Both the position numbers and the translations under genes were made by a program. Under the pieces are notes generated by a model. That model saw nothing but the letters and a program-made list of their open reading frames with translations, had not been told where the DNA came from and ran no database searches. This document shows, one piece after another, positions 55,293 to 62,148 of a stretch of DNA of 64,000 nucleotides (position 1 is its first letter; every line of letters starts with the position of its first letter). The stretch lies in contig CAKRUB010000001.1 of assembly GCA_934402375.1 (NCBI GenBank), forward strand, positions 1-64,000, given 5' to 3'. Source of the DNA: an uncultured Acetatifactor sp. GTDB lineage: Bacteria > Bacillota > Clostridia > Lachnospirales > Lachnospiraceae.

Positions 55293-55448
55293 TGTAGTAT
55301 AGCAAACAGATTGCCGCATTTCGTGTTTTTTTGTAAAAACATCTGGATTTTTTACAGCAAATGTGAGAGAATGTTCCATGAATGATATTATTTTATCAAT
55401 TGGACGATTGAAGAAATAATAACTTACATAATTGAAAGGAGATTTCAC

Positions 55449-56141
55449 ATGATTTATTCAAAGGAAGTTGAAGAAATGTGCACAGTTGCTCAGGGTGTGC
55501 ATCATGGTTGTGCGCCTATCCCTGAAGAAGCAAAGTGGGTACAGGCAAAGAAAGTAGAAGATATTTCCGGTCTGACACACGGTGTCGGTTGGTGTGCGCC
55601 TCAGCAGGGAGCATGTAAGCTGACACTGAACGTGAAAGAGGGTATCATCCAGGAAGCGCTGGTTGAGACCGTCGGCTGTTCCGGTATGACTCATTCCGCA
55701 GCAATGGCTGCTGAGATTCTTCCCGGACTGACCGTTATGGAAGCTTTAAATACAGATCTGGTATGTGACGCTATCAATACCGCTATGAGAGAGCTGTTCC
55801 TCCAGATCGTTTACGGACGTACCCAGAGTGCATTCTCTGAGGAAGGTCTGCCGATCGGCGCAGGACTTGAGGATCTCGGCAAGGGCCTGAGAAGCCAGGT
55901 TGGTACCATGTACGGAACTCTGAAGAAGGGTCCCCGTTATCTGGAGATGGCAGAGGGTTATGTTACCGGTATCGCACTGGACAAGGATGATCAGATCATC
56001 GGCTACCAGTTCGTAAACTTCGGCAAGATGACCGACTTCATCAAGAAGGGTGATGATCCTACCACTGCATACGAGAAGTCCAAGGGACAGTATGGCCGTG
56101 TGGATGATGCTGTAAAGATCATCGATCCCAGAAAAGAATAA
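55449..56141 (+). CDS. NifU-like iron-sulfur scaffold-type protein
   Basis: 230 residues. Cysteines are at MCTVAQ, HHGCAPIP, GVGWCAPQQGACK and VGCSGMTHSA; the latter fits the NifU/IscU-like fold, where conserved cysteines hold the cluster. Homologues are annotated as iron-sulfur cluster assembly scaffold proteins. It differs from standard IscU (about 130-150 residues) by an extra C-terminal 90 residues ending in a Lys-rich tail. The gene is followed after 25 nt by a GGGtGRT-family gene, a pairing known from Clostridia but without an assigned function. AAAGGAG precedes the ATG. Confidence 0.75.
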   Translation: MIYSKEVEEMCTVAQGVHHGCAPIPEEAKWVQAKKVEDISGLTHGVGWCAPQQGACKLTLNVKEGIIQEALVETVGCSGMTHSAAMAAEILPGLTVMEALNTDLVCDAINTAMRELFLQIVYGRTQSAFSEEGLPIGAGLEDLGKGLRSQVGTMYGTLKKGPRYLEMAEGYVTGIALDKDDQIIGYQFVNFGKMTDFIKKGDDPTTAYEKSKGQYGRVDDAVKIIDPRKE

Positions 56142-56166
56142 AAAAGGATAAAGGAGGACAGGAAAA

Positions 56167-57177
56167 ATGGCTTTATTTGAATCATATGAAAGACGTATTG
56201 ATAAAATTACTGCTGTATTGAACAGCTACGGTATCTCCTCTATCGAAGAAGCAGAGAAGATTACCAAGGATGCAGGCCTGGATGTCTATGAGCAGGTGAA
56301 GAAGATCCAGCCGATCTGTTTTGAAAATGCATGCTGGGCATACACCGTAGGTGCTGCCATCGCAATCAAGAAGGGCTGCCGCAAGGCATCCGAGGCTGCG
56401 GCTGCAATCGGTGAGGGACTTCAGTCCTTCTGTATTCCCGGTTCCGTAGCTGATACCCGTAAGGTTGGTCTGGGACACGGCAACCTCGGAAAGATGCTTC
56501 TGGAAGAGGATACAGATTGCTTCTGCTTCCTTGCAGGCCATGAGTCCTTTGCAGCGGCAGAGGGTGCAATCGGTATCGCAGAGAAGGCAAACAAGGTTCG
56601 TCAGAAGCCTCTGCGCGTTATCCTGAACGGTCTCGGAAAGGATGCTGCAAAGATTATTTCCCGTATCAACGGCTTTACCTTTGTTGAGACTGAGTATGAT
56701 CCTTATACCAACACTGTCAAGGAGATCGAGAGAATCGCTTACTCCGAGGGACTTCGCTCCAAGGTAAACTGCTATGGCGCAAACAGTGTTCCCGAAGGTG
56801 TTGCAATCATGTGGAAGGAGAACGTAGACGTTTCCATTACCGGTAACTCCACCAACCCGACCAGATTCCAGCATCCTGTAGCAGGTACTTATAAGAAGGA
56901 GAGAATCGAAGCCGGCAAGAAGTACTTCTCCGTTGCATCCGGTGGTGGTACAGGACGTACCCTGCATCCCGATAACATGGCTGCAGGTCCTGCTTCTTAC
57001 GGATTTACCGATACTCTTGGACGTATGCACTCCGATGCACAGTTTGCAGGATCTTCCTCCGTTCCGGCTCACGTTGAGATGATGGGTCTGATCGGAATGG
57101 GTAACAACCCGATGGTTGGCGCTACGGTAGCTGTTGCAGTATCCATCGAGGAAGCAGCTAAGGCTGGCAAGTTCTAA
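56167..57177 (+). CDS. GGGtGRT-family protein
   Basis: 336 residues. Contains the family-naming motif GGGTGRT (in VASGGGTGRTLHP, about 259-271), alternating alpha/beta segments with LRVILNGLGKDAAKI, and SSVPAHVEMMG near the end. No membrane segment or signal peptide. The function of the family is not established; the consistent neighbourhood with a NifU-like protein suggests a role with an iron-sulfur or metal cofactor. AAAGGAGG precedes the ATG at a normal distance. Codon use fits a well-expressed gene. Confidence 0.82.
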   Translation: MALFESYERRIDKITAVLNSYGISSIEEAEKITKDAGLDVYEQVKKIQPICFENACWAYTVGAAIAIKKGCRKASEAAAAIGEGLQSFCIPGSVADTRKVGLGHGNLGKMLLEEDTDCFCFLAGHESFAAAEGAIGIAEKANKVRQKPLRVILNGLGKDAAKIISRINGFTFVETEYDPYTNTVKEIERIAYSEGLRSKVNCYGANSVPEGVAIMWKENVDVSITGNSTNPTRFQHPVAGTYKKERIEAGKKYFSVASGGGTGRTLHPDNMAAGPASYGFTDTLGRMHSDAQFAGSSSVPAHVEMMGLIGMGNNPMVGATVAVAVSIEEAAKAGKF

Positions 57178-57201
57178 ATAACATTTAAAAGCAGTATTTC
57201 T

Positions 57202-57245
57202 GAGGACAAATCAAACCGTTATACGGTGTGGTTTGTCCTCTTTTT
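57202..57245 (+). terminator. Terminator of the NifU-like/GGGtGRT pair
   Basis: GAGGACAAA (57202-57210) pairs with TTTGTCCTC (57232-57240), followed by TTTTT, 25 nt after the stop codon. Confidence 0.88.
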
Positions 57246-57384
57246 ATATGTGCGAGATATTTGAAGGGTCTTATTACGGCACAAACCAGATATTGGATTC
57301 ATATTCACCGATGTATGAGTTTAAATAATATGTGGGATTATAATTAAAAGTTAGATGATTTTGCACCGAAGTTTTAACTCAAAC
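57246..57384. other. AT-rich gap with no gene seen
   Basis: About 140 bp of the 362-bp intergenic region between the GGGtGRT gene and the next ATPase gene. No reading frame with a ribosome binding site and no RNA gene were found. It contains only one arm (TTTTAACT at 57372-57379) of a widely spaced inverted repeat whose other arm is AGTTAAAA at 57489-57496. Confidence 0.6.
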
Positions 57385-57413
57385 TTGTTATATTATATTA
57401 ATCATGATATAAT
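57385..57413 (+). promoter_or_regulatory. Promoter of the DUF4143-type ATPase gene
   Basis: TTGTTA (57385-57390), 17 bp, perfect TATAAT (57408-57413). The predicted leader is about 120 nt long. Confidence 0.7.
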
Positions 57414-57417
57414 GAGC

Positions 57418-57496
57418 GCAAGTGAGCCAACATGCTTGCATGATTGGCGAACGGCGAAGTGCTTGAGTGATGAAATCACGATCTAATCAGTTAAAA
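57418..57496 (+). promoter_or_regulatory. Structured leader of the DUF4143-type ATPase gene
   Basis: Two hairpins are visible: GCCAA-CATG-cttg-CATG-a-TTGGC (57426-57448) and GTGAT-gaa-ATCAC (57467-57479). The leader ends with AGTTAAAA, the complement of an arm located upstream of the promoter. No riboswitch class was recognised. Confidence 0.45.
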
Positions 57497-57539
57497 GTTT
57501 GGTGACGATGCGCGTAAGTTTTAATTGGAGATGATGTGT

Positions 57540-58829
57540 ATGTATATTAGAAGAGACAGATATTTAAATCAGTTAATTAGTCGAAAGGGAAATGGGCTTA
57601 TCAAGGTTATTACCGGAATAAGGAGATGCGGAAAGAGTTATCTGCTATTCAATATTTTCTATGATTATTTGATTTCACAGGGAGTAAAGGCAGAACAGAT
57701 TATTGATATTGCATTAGATGATGATACCAATGCTGCTTATCGTGATCCGGCTGAATTATCTAAATATATAAGGTCAAAAATTACTGATAAGGAAGCTATG
57801 TATTACATTATGATAGATGAGGTACAGTATGCAATAACGAAAGAGGAATTTAAAACTCCTGGAGCGATTAAGCTGTATGATGTATTGAACGGTCTTTTAA
57901 GACTTCGTAATGTTGATATTTATGTGACCGGAAGTAATTCAAAAATGTTGTCTAAGGATGTAATGACAGAATTTAGAGGGCGCGGGGATGCCGTAGAAGT
58001 ATATCCGTTGTCTTTTAAAGAATATTATGATTTTGTGGGTGGAGATAAGAGTGAAGCCTATGAAGAGTATGCCTTATATGGTGGAATGCCATTGGTTATC
58101 AACAAGAAGACAGATGATGAAAAATACAAGTACCCTTCTGACCTGTTTACCGAGGTGTATTTTAAGGACATTATTGAAAGATATAAGATTGAAATGCCTG
58201 ATGTTCTTGGAGAACTTACAGATAATTTATGTTCGTCCATTGGTTCGCTTACTAATGCTACAAAGATTGCCAATACTTTGCAGACTGTGAAGAATATAAA
58301 AGTGGCAAGCTTGACTATATCTAAGTATTTGGAGTTCCTTGAGGAGTCTTTCCTGTTCCGTTGCTCCAAGCGATATGATGTGAAAGGAAAGAAGTATTTT
58401 TCCTATCCTTCAAAGTATTATTGTACCGATATAGGACTTCGCAATGTACGTTTGAACTTAAGGCAACAGGAAGAAACTCATATTATGGAAAATATCATTT
58501 ATAATGAGTTGATTACCAGAGGATATTCTGTTGATGTTGGTGTGGTTGAGGTTTACGAAAATGATGAGACCGGTAAGCGCCGTAAAGTTGCTTGTGAAAT
58601 TGATTTTGTAGTGAATAAAGGTGCAAAGAAGTATTATATCCAATCTGCATTAAGCATGAGTGATCCGACAAAAGCAAATACTGAGTTAAGACCGTTATTG
58701 GGAACCAAGGATTTCTTTAAGAAAATTGTAGTGTCTAAGTCCTCCATGAAACCATGGACAGACGAGGATGGAATAGTACATTTAGGATTGTATGATTTCC
58801 TTTTGAATGAAGACTTGATAAATATATAA
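57540..58829 (+). CDS. AAA-type ATPase with DUF4143 C-terminus
   Basis: 429 residues. Walker A GIRRCGKS (about 28-35), Walker B-like YIMIDEVQYA, an arginine-containing sensor VYVTGSNSKML and FRGRGDAVEVYPLSFKEYY are typical of the AAA_14/DUF4143 family; the end (KVACEIDFVVNKGAKKYYIQ) resembles a PD-(D/E)xK nuclease-like core. The role of this widespread family is unknown. The ATG at 57540 has GGAG 9 nt upstream; ATGs at 57531 and 57534 are too close. Base composition is AT-rich compared with the mannan genes, so recent acquisition is possible. Confidence 0.82.
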   Translation: MYIRRDRYLNQLISRKGNGLIKVITGIRRCGKSYLLFNIFYDYLISQGVKAEQIIDIALDDDTNAAYRDPAELSKYIRSKITDKEAMYYIMIDEVQYAITKEEFKTPGAIKLYDVLNGLLRLRNVDIYVTGSNSKMLSKDVMTEFRGRGDAVEVYPLSFKEYYDFVGGDKSEAYEEYALYGGMPLVINKKTDDEKYKYPSDLFTEVYFKDIIERYKIEMPDVLGELTDNLCSSIGSLTNATKIANTLQTVKNIKVASLTISKYLEFLEESFLFRCSKRYDVKGKKYFSYPSKYYCTDIGLRNVRLNLRQQEETHIMENIIYNELITRGYSVDVGVVEVYENDETGKRRKVACEIDFVVNKGAKKYYIQSALSMSDPTKANTELRPLLGTKDFFKKIVVSKSSMKPWTDEDGIVHLGLYDFLLNEDLINI

Positions 58830-58876
58830 ATGTTATACTATACCCTTGAGTTTTTTGAAATATGGGAGGTGCTTGT

Positions 58877-60406
58877 ATGATTCATACAGCCAGACAAATC
58901 AAGAATAAAAATTTAAATAAAAGGATTATGTGCATCGCCATGACATGCGCTGCAGTTGTAGCTATGACAACCCTTGTTTCCTGTGGCGGTGATAAGCCCG
59001 ATGAGACGGAAACTGAGAAAACCTCTGAAACGACAGAGATGGCACCAACCGATTCCATTGCAGACACATCGGCCGAAGAGATTTCAGAGGAAAGCGTTAC
59101 GACCTATGCAGTGGAAGCTTATGGCAAGCTTGAATCTCTGAGGGAAGAATTTACAGACGAAAAAACAGGCGAACTCACCTATTATTATGAAATGGAAAAT
59201 TTCTATGTAAACGATTCTTTTGAAAATGCAGACAAGATAAATGATACCTTGCAAAAGATATACGATACATATGAGCTGTCGTACAGAGAGAATGCGGAAG
59301 CTGCCCCGGGAGGATTTGACACTCCCTATGATTCATGGCATCTGCTGAATCTTGCCCTTGTTGGAGAGGATTATATCAGTATGGAATATAACAACATCTC
59401 CTATATGGGCGGTGCACACCCTTATTCTTATTTTGACGGCATTACCATAGACTGCAGGACCGGACAGGAGATCACGGCAATGGAGCTTTTTGGGAAGAGC
59501 AGTGATGAAATTTTACAGCAGGTGAGTGATGAAATGGAAATGGATACAGTTGCTTCATGGGATGAGGTGGATTTTTATCTGACCGATTCAACCATCGTTT
59601 TCTTTTACCGGATGCCGAACTATTGGGAAGATGTAGTATGGAAATGGACATCGGACACTGTTGGCGAAAATGGACAAAGGTTGCAGATTGGCGACCTGAA
59701 TGAAGACGGTCAGACGGACTATGTAATCTATGCCGGTGAGGATGGGTATTACAATCGGCTTTTATTATATCTCAGCGGGGAAGGCATCGTCTTTGAACAT
59801 GAGGATACCTGTTTTGTTGAAACAGGAGCTTTGGTATGTAATGTAGATATTGACCATGATGGGGAGAAGGAGATCCTGCTTACCATGCTGCCATATGTGA
59901 ACTCCATGCCACTGATGGAATATGCAGTGCTAAAGAAGGAGAATGGTGCATGGAAGAAATTGGAGATGTATCATGCAGAAGAAGACATCTTACAAAATTC
60001 CTTTCCTTTAGTGATCGTCCGGGGTAAAAGCAAATTTGATGCGGAGCTTTCCTGCAAGGGTTTTGACAAAGTGATCTCTTTTGACTTGGAAGCGTATTAC
60101 GATTATTGGACAAAACTATCTGAACAGGAAGATGATAGTTTTGCTGTTACAAATAAACAGTACTATGAGAATGAGATCGCAAAGGCTAAGAGCGGTGAAC
60201 AGATTGGAAATATCAGTGCGTGGGGAATCTGGGATATCCAGTTATCTGATTTAGGCGATCAGCCATGTCTGGTTGCAACACAGGGAATCCAGGGCTATGA
60301 TAAGGCCGATCTATGGGGACAAGTATTTATCTACTTCGATTATGACAAGGATGGAAGGATCAGGGTACTTGATCTGGGGTTCCTCCCGGAAACACGGATT
60401 GAATAA
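58877..60406 (+). CDS. Lipoprotein with DUF3298-like region
   Basis: 509 residues. The signal peptide ends in a lipobox LVSCGG (Cys about 37), then a Thr/Glu-rich linker. Residues about 85-250 (AYGKLESLREEF, YMGGAHPYSYFDGITIDCRTGQEI) resemble DUF4163/DUF3298 domains found in RsiV-like and PdaC-like extracellular proteins. Residues about 270-340 contain GDLNEDGQTDYVIYAG and DIDHDGEKEIL, FG-GAP/calcium-binding-like Asp-rich loops. Function unknown. The ATG at 58877 lies 6 nt after GGGAGGTG; the ATG at 58862 precedes that site. Confidence 0.72.
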   Translation: MIHTARQIKNKNLNKRIMCIAMTCAAVVAMTTLVSCGGDKPDETETEKTSETTEMAPTDSIADTSAEEISEESVTTYAVEAYGKLESLREEFTDEKTGELTYYYEMENFYVNDSFENADKINDTLQKIYDTYELSYRENAEAAPGGFDTPYDSWHLLNLALVGEDYISMEYNNISYMGGAHPYSYFDGITIDCRTGQEITAMELFGKSSDEILQQVSDEMEMDTVASWDEVDFYLTDSTIVFFYRMPNYWEDVVWKWTSDTVGENGQRLQIGDLNEDGQTDYVIYAGEDGYYNRLLLYLSGEGIVFEHEDTCFVETGALVCNVDIDHDGEKEILLTMLPYVNSMPLMEYAVLKKENGAWKKLEMYHAEEDILQNSFPLVIVRGKSKFDAELSCKGFDKVISFDLEAYYDYWTKLSEQEDDSFAVTNKQYYENEIAKAKSGEQIGNISAWGIWDIQLSDLGDQPCLVATQGIQGYDKADLWGQVFIYFDYDKDGRIRVLDLGFLPETRIE

Positions 60407-60456
60407 CTAAGAAAAATGTGATCTTATAATCTGTAACGTGATTTATCCCCTTCCTA

Positions 60457-60486
60457 TTTACTTTACACCGACAGTAATGCTATAAT
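60457..60486 (+). promoter_or_regulatory. Promoter of the DUF4190 gene
   Basis: TTTACT (60457-60462), 18 bp, perfect TATAAT (60481-60486). The transcript would begin near 60493, so the two-hairpin element lies wholly in the 5' leader. Confidence 0.65.
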
Positions 60487-60521
60487 GATTCTGCACTCAA
60501 AAATATAGGGAATGGTGAAAA

Positions 60522-60583
60522 TTGTGTCGGCGCACGCTTGACACAAATTCGCTATGCGCAAAGAACGCGCGCGGAAATGGAGG
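60522..60583 (+). promoter_or_regulatory. Two-hairpin 5'-leader element, copy B (DUF4190 gene)
   Basis: Hairpin 1: TTGTGTC (60522-60528)/GACACAA (60540-60546), 11-nt loop. Spacer of 8 nt. Hairpin 2: TGCGC (60555-60559)/GCGCG (60569-60573), with a 9-nt loop, then GAAATGGAGGA with the ribosome binding site. All stem, loop and spacer lengths equal those of copy A at argH, and the final stem base A is replaced by G, keeping a T-G pair. Confidence 0.75.
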
Positions 60584-60588
60584 AAAAC

Positions 60589-61062
60589 GTGGACGAACAG
60601 AATTACGAAAACGGACAGTTCAATCAGAACGAGTTCCAGTCAACAGGAAATGCACAGCAGAACGGAAACAATTATCAGGACTACACGAATGTGCAGTATC
60701 AGGCGCCTTACGATTATAATTCAGGGAGATCCGACAAGGCAAACGGTATGCAGATCGCAAGCCTTGTGCTTGGTATTCTCGGAATTCCGGCATGCTGCTG
60801 TTATGGTATTCCCGGGGTACTGTTCGGTATCATCGGGCTGATATTGGCTATTATAGGAAATCAGAAAAGCAGTAACAAGGGAATCGGTATTGCGGGTCTT
60901 GTCTGTTCCATTATAGCGATTATTTTCGGTGCTCTTGCTTCCGTATACTATATATATGTTCTTCAGGCCTTTGCTCCCCTCATTCAGAGCTATGCGAATG
61001 GTGAGATCTCTTATGAGGAACTAATGCAGGAACTGATGCAGAAGTACGGAACGTATAACTAA
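60589..61062 (+). CDS. DUF4190-type small membrane protein
   Basis: 157 residues. An Asn/Gln/Tyr-rich hydrophilic N-terminus (1-55) precedes two membrane segments (GMQIASLVLGILGIPACCC and GIAGLVCSIIAIIFGALAS) typical of DUF4190. Function unknown. The GTG at 60589 is chosen because GGAGG lies 5 nt upstream in the conserved leader; an in-frame ATG at 60577 overlaps that site. It is followed after 5 nt by a DUF2752 gene. Confidence 0.78.
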   Translation: MDEQNYENGQFNQNEFQSTGNAQQNGNNYQDYTNVQYQAPYDYNSGRSDKANGMQIASLVLGILGIPACCCYGIPGVLFGIIGLILAIIGNQKSSNKGIGIAGLVCSIIAIIFGALASVYYIYVLQAFAPLIQSYANGEISYEELMQELMQKYGTYN

Positions 61063-61067
61063 AGACT

Positions 61068-61505
61068 ATGCAGAATATAGAAAAAACGAAAAGACAAGTT
61101 ACACTGGAAGATGAACTTTTTCAGATCGGAATTGCAGCACTGGCGGCAGTACTTATGCTGGCAGTGCTGTATCTATGTTTACTTCGCAAAATACTTCCGC
61201 CGATTCCCTGTTTCTTTACGACGGTACTTGGTATCTACTGCCCGGGCTGTGGCGGTACGAGAGCGCTGATTGCCTTGCTGCACGGACATTTTCTGAAAGC
61301 CCTCTGGTATCACCCGCTCGTTCCGTACATGGCGGTTATTTATTTTGGATTTATGCTGACACAGGGACTGAATCGTCTTGGATTTAAAAGAGTCAGACCG
61401 TGGCAGTTCCACAACTGGTATCTGTGGGGTGGTCTGACTCTGTTAATCGTGAATTTTATCCTGAAAAATGTTTTGAGATTAGGCTTTGGAATTATAATGC
61501 ACTGA
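61068..61505 (+). CDS. DUF2752 membrane protein
   Basis: 145 residues with about three membrane segments and the family hallmark CPGCGGTRALIALLHG (about 65-80), followed by WYHPLVPY. DUF2752 function is unknown. It is probably cotranscribed with the DUF4190 gene, given the 5-nt gap. It converges with the minus-strand lipoprotein gene, 10 nt away, with no clear terminator between. Confidence 0.85.
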   Translation: MQNIEKTKRQVTLEDELFQIGIAALAAVLMLAVLYLCLLRKILPPIPCFFTTVLGIYCPGCGGTRALIALLHGHFLKALWYHPLVPYMAVIYFGFMLTQGLNRLGFKRVRPWQFHNWYLWGGLTLLIVNFILKNVLRLGFGIIMH

Positions 61506-61515
61506 TGGAATTTGG

Positions 61516-61983
61516 TCAGTTGTCATCGCTCATATCAATGCCGTCAGGTGTTTCCCCGTGAAGAAAGCTGAGAATGATCTGAAGGCGCTTGTACGCTCTG
61601 GAATAATTCACCTGTGCATATTCCGCCGTGTACTCGTTGTAAGAACCGTTGCTGTAAGCGTCGTGATAGCTCTGCACAGCTTCCGTCATATACTGGCTCG
61701 CCTCGGCGGCAGTGGATTCCAGATAGTTGAATTCTTCGGGGAAATCCAGCTTTGCAAAGGTCTGGAAAGCGGTGTCCAGCTCGTCCAGATAGCCGAGAAG
61801 CTCGTCTACAGCATTGTCAGAGGATGCGTCAATATTGTTGATGGACTGATTGAGCTCCGAAACCGTTGTGCAAAAATGATCCATATCCTTATGAAACTGT
61901 GTGAGCTGTGTATTCTGACCGCAAGCCGTCAGCAGAGTTGTTGCCAGCATGGCGGCGATGAGCAGGCGCAATTTATTCTTCAA
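61516..61983 (-). CDS. Small lipoprotein of unknown function
   Basis: 155 residues from a TTG start at 61983, 10 nt after GGAGG. Signal peptide KNKLRLLIAAMLATTLL with lipobox LLTACG (Cys about 20). The mature part is helical (MDHFCTTVSELNQSINNI, LDELDTAFQTFAKLDFPEEF), suggesting a coiled or four-helix bundle. No family was recognised. In-frame upstream sequence to 62061 is unlikely to be coding, since the ribosome binding site lies within it. Confidence 0.7.
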   Translation of the reverse strand: MKNKLRLLIAAMLATTLLTACGQNTQLTQFHKDMDHFCTTVSELNQSINNIDASSDNAVDELLGYLDELDTAFQTFAKLDFPEEFNYLESTAAEASQYMTEAVQSYHDAYSNGSYNEYTAEYAQVNYSRAYKRLQIILSFLHGETPDGIDMSDDN

Positions 61984-62083
61984 TTTTTCATGTCCTCCGG
62001 TGTGTTTTGTCGTTAAGTTATAATTTATCATATTTTGTAATATCTGGCAATAGCATGTCACGGAAAAAGGTTAAATCCTCCCC

Positions 62084-62113
62084 TTTACGATTAAATCCGA
62101 TATGTGGTATGAT
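62084..62113 (+). promoter_or_regulatory. Promoter of the methionine synthase gene
   Basis: TTTACG (62084-62089), 18 bp, TATGAT (62108-62113), leaving a leader of about 28 nt. There is no room for a SAM or cobalamin riboswitch downstream of this promoter. Confidence 0.65.
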
Positions 62114-62148
62114 TAATGTTAAGTTTTCATTAAAGGAAGAAGTTGCAC

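Noticed and set aside
52260..55448. GH2 start at 55448
   Set aside because: The extra 78 codons cross the predicted promoter with a perfect -10 box; GGAGGT and a family-like N-terminus support the ATG at 55214.
60522..60588. Small open frames reading through the copy B leader element
   Set aside because: They start inside or before the hairpins without ribosome binding sites and reflect the conserved RNA-like element rather than a peptide.
62062..62148. SAM or cobalamin riboswitch before the methionine synthase gene
   Set aside because: The leader after the predicted promoter is only about 28 nt and no conserved core of either class is visible.
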